Positions 41,830 through 49,280 of a DNA stretch of 64,000 nucleotides are shown here, in pieces (within the stretch, counting starts at the first letter, position 1; each line of letters begins with the position of its first letter). Position numbers and translations under genes: made by a program. The notes under the pieces were generated by a model. The model saw only the letters and a list, made by a program, of their open reading frames with translations, searched no databases and was not told where the DNA came from. Source of the stretch: Candidatus Saccharibacteria bacterium UBA3218 (lineage in GTDB: Bacteria; Patescibacteriota; Saccharimonadia; Saccharimonadales; Saccharimonadaceae); the NCBI GenBank assembly GCA_002363125.1, contig DEWE01000008.1, positions 39,770-103,769 of the forward strand, written 5' to 3'.

Positions 41830-42083
41830 CATCCACAACTAATCCCCTGTTTTTTCCACAAAAACCTTAAAAATTTTCTGGCTAATTCCCTTATGCTTAG
41901 CAACCACAAAGCTTGGCAACCCGACTTGACAAAGCATCCCGCTCACGCTAAAATCAAAGTAACAACTTGCGACCTCACACGCGGTTGGGAGAATTTGGTG
42001 GAGTTTTTCATCGACAGAGGTAAACCCATAGCCGATTATTATGCTTATGCAATCAAAACCATAAGCAGTCAATAAAAAACACG
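41830..42083. other. 254-bp stretch without a convincing gene
   Basis: A 60-codon frame (41893-42075, plus) starts MLSNHKAWQPDLTKHPAH and lacks both a ribosome site and a leaderless promoter. Its antisense frame is no better. It may be a remnant of a gene disrupted at element A. Nothing else is seen. Confidence 0.4.
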
Positions 42084-42092
42084 TGTTATAAT
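42084..42092 (+). promoter_or_regulatory. Extended -10 (TGTTATAAT), leaderless FemAB-like gene
   Basis: The hexamer is 7 bases before ATG 42100. The earlier ATG at 42094 would lie upstream of the predicted transcript start, so this site selects 42100. Confidence 0.75.
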
Positions 42093-42099
42093 TATGAAT

Positions 42100-43056
42100 A
42101 TGAAAATCCCAATTACCCAGTCTAAAGAGTGGCAAAAGTTCCAAGACAACCTCGGCGAGACCAGTTTTTTTGAAAAAACCGACGATTATCAGTATTTAGC
42201 TATTCTTAAAAACACCCCAGTAGGGAAATATCTGTATCTGCCATACGGCCCAGTTGCCAAAGATAAGCCAGCTTTCAAAAAATCCCTAAAATCCCTTGAA
42301 AATCTTGCAAAAGATCACGGTACCATTTTTATCCGCATCGAACCTCAAAACCCAGACTTCGTCAAATCTCTCCCAAAATCTGCAAAAAAATCCAAGGATC
42401 TAAATCCTAAGGAAACTTGGGTTTTAGATATTACCCCAGATAAGCCCACCATTTTAACTAATTTTTCTCAGGGTACTCGTACGCGCTACAATACCTACGC
42501 CAAAAAAGGCCTTTCTGTTAGATCTACTAAGGACCCCACCGAGATCAAGCATCTAGTAAGTCTCCAAAATAAGCTATTCAAAGAGAAAAATCTCAATACC
42601 TTTAGCGAGAATTATCTAAAAACTGAGCTCGAGCAACCTTTTGCCACGCTTTATCTGGTAGAATATCATCACCCAGAAAATGCAGAAAAAGACGAAAACA
42701 CCCCTAAAGACGGCCAGATACTTGCAGCTAGCCTATTCTTCGACTATAAAGACACGCGCTACTATATGCAATCTGCTGCCGACACAGAATACAAAAAACT
42801 CCCCGCCACTGTCGCCTTGCTTACTACAGCCATTTTCGACGCCAAAGAGCAGGGAACCAAATATTTTGATTTTTGGGGCATTGCTCCCGAAGACGCACCA
42901 GATAGTCACCCCTGGAAAGGCTTCACCAAGTTCAAGCAATCTTTTGGCGGCTCCGCTGTAAGCTATGCTGGTACTTATGATTTAGTCTTAAACCCCGCAA
43001 AATACCAACTATACGAAATTTTCCGCAAATTCCATCGTTTTCTCCGTAAGCATTAA
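42100..43056 (+). CDS. FemAB/MurM-like aminoacyltransferase (peptidoglycan bridge formation)
   Basis: 318 residues. Twin GNAT-like folds: the first has WQKFQDNLGETSFF and YLYLPYGPVAK; the second has TRTRYNTYAKKGLSVR, SLFFDYKDTRYYMQSAAD, and KYFDFWGIAPEDAPDSHPWKGFTKFKQSFGG, the conserved FemX/MurM ending. Such enzymes add amino acids from aminoacyl-tRNA to the peptide of lipid II, building cross-bridges. The long coiled-coil arm of Gram-positive FemA is short or absent. It stands as a single gene. Confidence 0.9.
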   Translation: MKIPITQSKEWQKFQDNLGETSFFEKTDDYQYLAILKNTPVGKYLYLPYGPVAKDKPAFKKSLKSLENLAKDHGTIFIRIEPQNPDFVKSLPKSAKKSKDLNPKETWVLDITPDKPTILTNFSQGTRTRYNTYAKKGLSVRSTKDPTEIKHLVSLQNKLFKEKNLNTFSENYLKTELEQPFATLYLVEYHHPENAEKDENTPKDGQILAASLFFDYKDTRYYMQSAADTEYKKLPATVALLTTAIFDAKEQGTKYFDFWGIAPEDAPDSHPWKGFTKFKQSFGGSAVSYAGTYDLVLNPAKYQLYEIFRKFHRFLRKH

Positions 43057-43061
43057 ACACA

Positions 43062-43070
43062 TGCTATAAT
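43062..43070 (+). promoter_or_regulatory. Extended -10 (TGCTATAAT), leaderless P-type ATPase gene
   Basis: The hexamer ends exactly 6 bases before ATG 43077. Confidence 0.8.
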
Positions 43071-43076
43071 TTAGCT

Positions 43077-45320
43077 ATGATTTTCACTGGCAAAACTGGC
43101 ACAAAAACTAATTCTATTAGCAAAATTATCTTCAAAAATACCTTTACTTTATTTAACTTCGTCAACCTTACCCTTGCTCTGATGATTATCTCTGTTGGGA
43201 GTTACAAAAATCTCCTTTTTATTTTTGTTGCCATCGCCAACACATTAATTAGTATCGTTAACGAGATTCGTGCTAAAAAAATTGTCGACAAAATGCGTCT
43301 TCTATCTGAACAAAACCCTACCGTTTTAAGGGATGGCCGATCTTATCAAGTCAAACCAGATCAAATCGTAAAAAACGATATTGTAGTCCTAAGTCTTGGT
43401 GATCAGATTCTATACGACAGCATCATCAAAGAGGGAACTATAGAGGTAAACGAAGCTTTTATTACAGGCGAACAAGACAACGTCGTCAAGCGCCAAGGTG
43501 ACCACCTTATCTCTGGTAGCTTTGTGGTTTCAGGTGCTGCTAAGGCCGTTGTCGAAAATATCGGCGACAATAACTTTGTCAACAAACTCGAAAATTCCGC
43601 TCGAGCCATCAAAACTGCCGATTCAAAACTCTTTAAACTCATGAACAATATCGTTAAGTATATCTCCTATACCTTAATTCCAATTGGCGCCCTTCTTCTC
43701 TGGGCGCGTTTTCGTAGCGAAGCCAGCACCACTGAGGCTGTCACTAGCACTGTTGCGGCTCTGATCAATATGATACCAGAAGGCCTTATCCTGCTCACTT
43801 CGTCAGTTTTGGCTCTTGCCACTGTTCGTCTCAGTAAGAAAAAGGTCCTCGTACAGGATCTCTATTCTATCGAAACTCTTGCTCGGGTTGACTGCATCTG
43901 TCTAGACAAGACTGGCACTATCACCACTGGCAACATGCAGGTAAAGGATATTATCCCAGCAGAAGGTCAATCCGAAAGTGCCATTCTAAACGCGCTAGAG
44001 CTTATTCTAAGCCATCTTCCGGCCGATAACGCTACCAGTCAAGCTTTGCATGCAAAATTTGCTGTAGGTGCCAAAAATAAGCCCACAAGCGAAAATGCCG
44101 AAATTATCCCGTTTTCATCAGAACGCAAATATTCTGGCATCAGAATCAAGAACACCGAATATCTAATCGGCGCCACCGAATTTTTAACTAATGATAAAAA
44201 GATTATCAAAACCGCCAAATCCTTGGCAGAGAATTACCGCGTCCTCGCCGTATTCAAAAATAAAATTTTATTGGGTTTTGTTCGTCTCGAAGACGAGATC
44301 AGAAAAGACGCCAAGGATATCATTGAATATTTTTACAAAAACGACATTGCTGTCAAAATTATCTCTGGCGACGATTTAGAAACCGTCAAAAGTATTTCTG
44401 CGACTGTCGGAGTTAAAGATTTGAACGGCATCGATCTCTCTGCTACCAAAAATCACAATTACGCCAACCTAGCCAAAAACTACTCTATTTTTACTCGTGT
44501 CAAACCAGCAGAGAAGAAGGAGCTCATTAAGGCCTTCAAAAACCAAGGTTACACCGTAGCTATGACCGGTGATGGCGTCAACGATATTTTAGCCATGAAG
44601 GAAGCCGACGTGTCTCTAGCTATCGGTGACGGCTCTGATGCCGCTCGTCGCTCCGCTAAGATGGTGCTCCTTGGATCCGACTTCTCCGCAGTGCCATCCA
44701 TTATTGACGAAGGACGCCAATCTATCAATAATCTCGAACGTTCCACCACACTCTTTTTGGCCAAGACAGTTTACGCTTCTATTCTTGCCGTTCTCTTTGT
44801 AATTCTCCCGCTTCGTTACCCGTTCAATCCTATAGAAATGTCTCTCTTAAACTTCACTTGTATTGGTCTACCTGGGCTGATTCTCGCTCTCGAGAAAAAC
44901 ACCAACCGCATCAAAAATCGCTTCATCACCAATATTATCGAATATTCTTTCCCAATCGGTATTACTATTTCCATCGCCATGTTGGTGCTTTCATGCCTCG
45001 CGCATTTCAATGTTTTTCCTCATCATGAACTCACCACCACCGCGGTATTCATTGCATTTACTATTGACCTATTCCTAATCTATTGGATTTCTCGTCCACT
45101 CAATAAGCTTCGTGGTGGCTTACTCCTCACGATTATTACTATTATGGTGGCTACATTCCTCATTCCGTTTTTCCATCATCTTTTCGATTTTGTCTTTCTC
45201 ACAGAAAATGGCCTTATTGTCACGGTCTCAATCATCCTCGGCTCAATCCTTATTTTTGAATTGCTCAGACTCCTCATGAAACGCCTCAGTAACAAAATAA
45301 TAGATAAGAAGCTCAACTAA
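43077..45320 (+). CDS. P-type cation-transporting ATPase (P2-like, CtpE/Ca2+ type)
   Basis: 747 residues. Actuator-domain loop TGEQDNVVKRQGD (TGEQ where most have TGES), MIPEGL in helix M4 typical of calcium and related pumps, phosphorylation motif CLDKTGTITTG, and hinge AMTGDGVNDILAMKEADVSLAIGDGSDAARRSAKMVL. There are about ten membrane helices and no N-terminal metal-binding domain. The N-terminus is short. The closest named type is mycobacterial CtpE, a Ca2+ uptake pump; the ion is inferred. Confidence 0.88.
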   Translation: MIFTGKTGTKTNSISKIIFKNTFTLFNFVNLTLALMIISVGSYKNLLFIFVAIANTLISIVNEIRAKKIVDKMRLLSEQNPTVLRDGRSYQVKPDQIVKNDIVVLSLGDQILYDSIIKEGTIEVNEAFITGEQDNVVKRQGDHLISGSFVVSGAAKAVVENIGDNNFVNKLENSARAIKTADSKLFKLMNNIVKYISYTLIPIGALLLWARFRSEASTTEAVTSTVAALINMIPEGLILLTSSVLALATVRLSKKKVLVQDLYSIETLARVDCICLDKTGTITTGNMQVKDIIPAEGQSESAILNALELILSHLPADNATSQALHAKFAVGAKNKPTSENAEIIPFSSERKYSGIRIKNTEYLIGATEFLTNDKKIIKTAKSLAENYRVLAVFKNKILLGFVRLEDEIRKDAKDIIEYFYKNDIAVKIISGDDLETVKSISATVGVKDLNGIDLSATKNHNYANLAKNYSIFTRVKPAEKKELIKAFKNQGYTVAMTGDGVNDILAMKEADVSLAIGDGSDAARRSAKMVLLGSDFSAVPSIIDEGRQSINNLERSTTLFLAKTVYASILAVLFVILPLRYPFNPIEMSLLNFTCIGLPGLILALEKNTNRIKNRFITNIIEYSFPIGITISIAMLVLSCLAHFNVFPHHELTTTAVFIAFTIDLFLIYWISRPLNKLRGGLLLTIITIMVATFLIPFFHHLFDFVFLTENGLIVTVSIILGSILIFELLRLLMKRLSNKIIDKKLN

Positions 45321-45324
45321 AAGA

Positions 45325-46464
45325 TTAATTTATCGAAATTCTCGGGTAAATATTTAAGGAATAAGGATCGGTTGGCTCCACGCCAGACTTGATCTCGTAA
45401 TATGCCGCCGCCCCTACCATCGCCCCATTATCACCAGATAGTGATGGGGCAGGGAAATACGCCTTCGGTAAAGCCTCACGCAGAGCTTGGTTTGCGCTCA
45501 CGCCACCGGCTACTACCACAGACTTTACCTCTGGGTACTTCTCGAGCGCCATCTCAATTTTTTCACACAAAATCTCTACTGCCGTTTTTTGGAATGATGC
45601 CGCAAAATCCGCCACTTGCTGAGTGGATAAATGATTTTTTAGATCGTGTGACGGATGCGAAATTGGTAAACCCAGTTCTTTTTGTACGGCTCGAAGCACC
45701 GCAGTTTTAAGCCCCGAGAACGAAAAATCCAACCCTTCGATCTTCGGGTGCGGCAAATGATATTTATCAGCATCGCCATCTAGTGCCGCTTTTGCGATTG
45801 ATGGCCCACCTGGATACGGGAGCCCCAGTATTTTCGCCACTTTATCAAAACATTCCCCCACTGCATCATCTCTGGTCGTCCCAATAATCTCAAACTGATT
45901 ATGCGCTGGCATATACAAAATCTGCGTATGCCCACCTGACACGACCAAAGCCAATAATGGAAAAACAGGCGCTATAGAGCTCAATACGGGGTCTTCCGAG
46001 GACCGTAAGCTTGGGCGAGCGCCCTTGAGCGTGTCCGAGGAAGACTCCGTTTGAGCTCTCTCAGATGGGTTTAAACAATTTTCCCTCTGTTTGTCTAGTT
46101 CTAACCAGTTCGCATACACATGCGATTTTAGGTGATGCACCGCATAGAGTGGCTTATTATGGAGTATTGCTAGCGTTCTGGCAGTCAAAGTCCCAATAAG
46201 AAGCGATCCCAAAAGCCCTGGCGCATACGTCACCGCTATAGCGTCGATATCGTCCCAGGTGCAACTAGCATCATTGAGGGCCTTTTTCACTACTGGCATC
46301 ATCGCTTCCAGATGCGACCTAGCTGCCACCTCAGGTATCACGCCTCCGTATTCGGCAAAGATATCGATCTGGGAAACCACGACGTTCGACAAAATTTTCA
46401 CCCCGTCTTCTACTACGGCGGCGGCAGTTTCATCACAACTCGTCTCAATTCCCAATATTTTCAT
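45325..46464 (-). CDS. tsaD: tRNA N6-adenosine threonylcarbamoyltransferase, with palindromic insertion
   Basis: 379 residues, longer than the usual 335-345. GIETSCDETAAAVVEDG, GGVIPEVAARSHLE, AVHHLKSHVYANWL, ALVVSGGHTQI, FDKVAKILGLPYPGG and VVAGGVSANQALRE are the full set of TsaD motifs including the metal-binding histidines. Between HVYANWLELDK and FPLLALVVSGG lie about 35 extra residues (136-163 core) encoded by palindromic element E2, reading SSSDTLKGARPSLRSSEDP. It completes t6A in ANN-decoding tRNAs. Start ATG 46464 is leaderless. Confidence 0.95.
   Translation of the reverse strand: MKILGIETSCDETAAAVVEDGVKILSNVVVSQIDIFAEYGGVIPEVAARSHLEAMMPVVKKALNDASCTWDDIDAIAVTYAPGLLGSLLIGTLTARTLAILHNKPLYAVHHLKSHVYANWLELDKQRENCLNPSERAQTESSSDTLKGARPSLRSSEDPVLSSIAPVFPLLALVVSGGHTQILYMPAHNQFEIIGTTRDDAVGECFDKVAKILGLPYPGGPSIAKAALDGDADKYHLPHPKIEGLDFSFSGLKTAVLRAVQKELGLPISHPSHDLKNHLSTQQVADFAASFQKTAVEILCEKIEMALEKYPEVKSVVVAGGVSANQALREALPKAYFPAPSLSGDNGAMVGAAAYYEIKSGVEPTDPYSLNIYPRISIN
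45976..46059. repeat. Palindromic element E2, in frame within tsaD
   Basis: Arms AGAGCTCAA(T)ACGG.GTCTTCC pair across 84 bp. The 47-bp core 45993-46039 equals that of valS element E1 with one mismatch. It lies in the same plus-strand orientation, but tsaD is on the minus strand, so the two genes translate opposite strands of the same repeat. Right boundary GAGCTCTCTCA. Confidence 0.92.
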
Positions 46465-46470
46465 ATCTTG

Positions 46471-46479
46471 ATTATATCA
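46471..46479 (-). promoter_or_regulatory. Extended -10 (TGATATAAT), leaderless tsaD
   Basis: Minus strand; the hexamer ends exactly 6 bases before ATG 46464. Confidence 0.8.
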
Positions 46480-46491
46480 CAGAATGAATAT

Positions 46492-46923
46492 TTATTCGTG
46501 ATGATATGGACCCCCACTTAAAATCTGTGAAGCTCGGTATATCTGTTCTGCAACAACTATCCTAGCAATTCCATGCGGGAATACTAATTTAGAAAAGCTC
46601 CAAACAAAGTCTGATTTTTCTCTTATGCTTTTATCAAAACCATAAGCTCCCCCTATCAAAATTATTACATCTCGACTAGAATTAAAAGCGTCTTGTAATT
46701 TAACAGAAAATTCGGGTGATGATATATTTTCCCCTCGCTCGTCACAACAAATAACCATTTCATGCCCACCAAAAGGCCAGTCTGCCAGATATTTATCCAA
46801 TTTTTCCTCTGGCATAAAGTTCCAATTTATATCAAAAGGTTTTCTAAGGCGTTTTTCATATTCAAGACAGGCCTCGGCCACCCAGTCAGCATTCTTTTTT
46901 CCGCCCGCAATAATCTTTATCAT
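46492..46923 (-). CDS. rlmH: 23S rRNA (pseudouridine1915-N3)-methyltransferase
   Basis: 143 residues, SPOUT knot fold. VICCDERGENISSPEFSVKLQ, ILIGGAYGFDKSIREKSDF, and the end VVAEQIYRASQILSGGPYHHE with the conserved PYHH. It methylates the pseudouridine in helix 69 of 23S rRNA. The 28-base gap to tsaD holds the tsaD promoter. Its own start is leaderless. Confidence 0.95.
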   Translation of the reverse strand: MIKIIAGGKKNADWVAEACLEYEKRLRKPFDINWNFMPEEKLDKYLADWPFGGHEMVICCDERGENISSPEFSVKLQDAFNSSRDVIILIGGAYGFDKSIREKSDFVWSFSKLVFPHGIARIVVAEQIYRASQILSGGPYHHE

Positions 46924-46929
46924 ATTAAT

Positions 46930-46938
46930 ATCATAACA
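46930..46938 (-). promoter_or_regulatory. Extended -10 (TGTTATGAT), leaderless rlmH
   Basis: Minus strand; the hexamer ends exactly 6 bases before ATG 46923. Confidence 0.7.
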
Positions 46939-46941
46939 TAG

Positions 46942-46978
46942 AAAAAGCCACCGCCGATTAATCAGCGATGGCTATTTT
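46942..46978 (-). terminator. Intrinsic terminator of the coiled-coil gene operon
   Basis: A stem of AAAAATAGCCA-CGC against GCG-TGGCTTTTTC on the minus strand, with bulges, starting right at the stop codon of the gene at 46979 and ending in a T-run. Confidence 0.75.
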
Positions 46979-47827
46979 TCAAATAATTTGCTCAGCTACG
47001 ACTAATTCGTAGGCGGCAGCCAAGTCGTTGTTATCGAATACAACTTCAAAAACTACATCTTGCGAATTCTTCGCTATGCAAATTACTTTTGCTAGGGTTC
47101 GAATTTCCTTGAGCCTGAACTCCTGACAAACTTCAAGTTTTAACAAGGAGTCGTAGAGTTCTTCAGACCCATCATCGTTGGTCTCGATTTCACACTCTAT
47201 GTCGCCGCTACTGTATACGTACAGAGCAACTTTCGAGCGCTCCTCAATCTCTTTCCGAGTCTTTTCAAGCTCAACGCACTTCTCTCTGCGTGCCGTTGCG
47301 ACTTTGTTCATTTCTTCTCCGATTTTGTTCGCCTCTTGTGCGGTTTTTTTAAATTTACCATCAAGAGTCTTGAGCTCTGCTTTGAGCTCACCGGTTCTAG
47401 CCATAATGTCGCGCAAAAGCTTCAACTTTTCGTATCTTTTCTGGCACAAGTCTTTATGCGCTATCTCCGATTTAATCACATCATCGCTCAGCGCTTTTTC
47501 CTTGATTTTTAGCTCGTCCAATGATTCTTCTTGAAGTTGAGGTTCCGAAACGATATCGTTGTTATTAAACGATTCACCATTTTTCTCAACTTCTTTTTCC
47601 GGGATTTCCTTGATCTGAGGGCATTCTTTATTTCTGTTCCTCTTGTCATTAGCTTTCAAATCCGCTAAGATTTTGTTCGCTGCTTTCGGGTTTTTGCTAT
47701 AAAGAGTGCAAATCCGATCTCGGACCTGCTCTTCACTGCAGTCATACTTTTCAAGAAAGTATTTTAACCCTTTTCCTTCCTTTAATGCTAGATTTAGTTC
47801 TTTCGCTCTAAAACTTACTTTCGCCAT
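46979..47827 (-). CDS. Coiled-coil protein with an N-terminal HTH-like segment, unknown function
   Basis: 282 residues from ATG 47827, placed 7 bases after GGAGG; the ATG at 47833 is only 1 base from it. Residues 1-50 (KVSFRAKELNLALKEGKGLKYFLEKYDCSEEQVRDRI) look like a helix-turn-helix. A long Lys/Glu-rich coiled coil (about 100-200) and a C-terminal mixed domain follow. The preceding gene ends 2 bases upstream, so they are coupled. Both proteins of the pair combine a DNA-binding-like N-terminus with a helical tail. No family recognised. Confidence 0.6.
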   Translation of the reverse strand: MAKVSFRAKELNLALKEGKGLKYFLEKYDCSEEQVRDRICTLYSKNPKAANKILADLKANDKRNRNKECPQIKEIPEKEVEKNGESFNNNDIVSEPQLQEESLDELKIKEKALSDDVIKSEIAHKDLCQKRYEKLKLLRDIMARTGELKAELKTLDGKFKKTAQEANKIGEEMNKVATARREKCVELEKTRKEIEERSKVALYVYSSGDIECEIETNDDGSEELYDSLLKLEVCQEFRLKEIRTLAKVICIAKNSQDVVFEVVFDNNDLAAAYELVVAEQII

Positions 47828-47829
47828 TT

Positions 47830-48174
47830 TCATTCCTCCAAATACTTCTCTTGTTTTCTGATTTCTTTTTTCATACTGTTAATAACAGCATTGAAATCCT
47901 CGTTCAACGTTGCCAGTTTTTTTGTCAAATCACTCACATCTATCGGTTCCACCAGATCATACTGTCTAGCACCTACATTATGCTCTACGTGAGGATGTTC
48001 CAAGAGGTATTCTCTTGTCACTCCCTCTCTTTCCGCAATAATTCCTAAACGTTTGTAGATTGTGCTTTCAGAGAGACCATAAATTTCAGCGATTTTCTTG
48101 ATTGATCTGCCTTCAGTTTTGTTCAGCTTTAGGAAATTTTTTTCCATTTGTAAAGTACGTTCGTTTTTCTTCAA
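47830..48174 (-). CDS. Small HTH protein, partner of the coiled-coil gene
   Basis: About 114 residues. The start is most likely TTG 48174, 8 bases after GGAGG; GTG 48183 overlaps that site, and ATG 48147 is the alternative. The HTH is clear: RSIKKIAEIYGLSESTIYKRLGIIAERE, resembling resolvase or sigma-type HTH units. A helical C-terminus (LTKKLATLNEDFNAVINSMKKEIRKQEKYLEE) follows. It is read with the downstream coiled-coil gene. It could be a regulator or a plasmid/phage-derived function; nothing in the sequence decides. Confidence 0.6.
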   Translation of the reverse strand: MKKNERTLQMEKNFLKLNKTEGRSIKKIAEIYGLSESTIYKRLGIIAEREGVTREYLLEHPHVEHNVGARQYDLVEPIDVSDLTKKLATLNEDFNAVINSMKKEIRKQEKYLEE

Positions 48175-48212
48175 AGTAAACACCTCCTATCTTTTATAAA
48201 CGACGTAATCTA

Positions 48213-48221
48213 ATTATAACA
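48213..48221 (-). promoter_or_regulatory. Extended -10 (TGTTATAAT) of the HTH/coiled-coil operon
   Basis: Minus strand; about 38 bases before the proposed start, with GGAGG between, so this operon is leadered. Confidence 0.65.
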
Positions 48222-48337
48222 TAAAATTAAATAAAAATCAATATTAAAAAGCTAAATCTTAGTTTTGACAAAATTCAAATATACATATATCTTTATAACC
48301 ATAAGAGCTATTAACATTAAATATTGAGGAAAAATAA

Positions 48338-49147
48338 ATGGAAAATAATTCACCTAACCAAACGCCATTTCAGGGTTCTTTTCCGCCGACTCCCCCTCCA
48401 GCCACTATGACTCCTGTCTCACCCATGGCGCCAACCCCAATCCAAAATGCAACTCCAGCACTACCTAATCAACAAAAATCTCAAAGCCACCTAGCAATCA
48501 TTATGGCAGGAGTTTTTGCCCTAATTGCTATCATTGCAACCATTCTTGTTGTCGTAATTATGAACTCAAACAACGAAGGGTCATCAAACAACGAGGAATA
48601 TTATTCCTATTCTGAAACTACTGATGAAGATTACGATTATCGCACCGAACAGGAAAAAGCCAATTCCAAGAAAACTCTTAAAAAGTGCGATTCGGCATTG
48701 GATTGTATACAAAATTTGGATAATGCAATGGGGATCACTGTAGAACAATATAATGCGGCTATTGGGTCTGACGGTACCGTAGATCCAGATGCATATAATT
48801 CGGAATACGAAACAACTTATATTTGGGAATTTTCTAATGGAGACAAACTATCCGCGACCTTTTCAGAATACAGCAAAGTTTCTATAGAAGTAAAATATAA
48901 TTTCTCGGCTCACATAAACACAAATGTAAACTTAGACGGTTACGATGAGGTTCAAGATGAAGTAGAACATGGAATTACATATGATGAACTTAAAGCTGCG
49001 CTTGGGGGTATTGACGGACTCTTAACTAAAAGATCTGGCTACTATGGGGATAAAGGCTATTTATGGGTAGGCTCAACTGCTGCAAGATACATCAAAGCCG
49101 ATGTAGACGAAAATAATATCGTTACATTCGTTACTGGTGTTAAATAA
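48338..49147 (+). CDS. Single-span membrane protein with Pro-rich N-terminus, unknown function
   Basis: 269 residues. Pro-, Thr- and Asn-rich cytoplasmic segment (1-48), one helix (about 50-74), an acidic Tyr/Glu/Asp-rich linker (NEEYYSYSETTDEDYDY), and an extracytoplasmic domain with one close Cys pair (KKCDSALDC). The domain has a repeat-like GITVEQYNAAIG / GITYDELKAALGG pattern. The layout matches the protein at 31402. GAGGAAA lies before the ATG. Function unknown; a surface-exposed role is likely. Confidence 0.65.
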   Translation: MENNSPNQTPFQGSFPPTPPPATMTPVSPMAPTPIQNATPALPNQQKSQSHLAIIMAGVFALIAIIATILVVVIMNSNNEGSSNNEEYYSYSETTDEDYDYRTEQEKANSKKTLKKCDSALDCIQNLDNAMGITVEQYNAAIGSDGTVDPDAYNSEYETTYIWEFSNGDKLSATFSEYSKVSIEVKYNFSAHINTNVNLDGYDEVQDEVEHGITYDELKAALGGIDGLLTKRSGYYGDKGYLWVGSTAARYIKADVDENNIVTFVTGVK

Positions 49148-49163
49148 TTCTTATACAAAAAAA

Positions 49164-49238
49164 TGGCTAGGCTGGCAGGATTCGAACCTGCGAATGACGG
49201 GACCAAAACCCGTTGCCTTACCACTTGGCGACAGCCTA
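49164..49238 (-). tRNA. tRNA-Gln (anticodon TTG)
   Basis: 75 nt including encoded CCA. Acceptor TAGGCTG/CAGCCTA, anticodon loop TTTTGGT between ACGGG and CCCGT, T arm GCAGGTTCGAATCCTGC. It reads CAA and CAG. Confidence 0.96.
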
Positions 49239-49280
49239 ATCCAAAGCTTATTTTATACTTTTTATTCCGATCAGTCAAGA

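Noticed and set aside
41893..42075. 60-codon plus-strand frame between element A and the FemAB-like gene
   Set aside because: No Shine-Dalgarno, no leaderless promoter and no known family. Mentioned only as a possible remnant.
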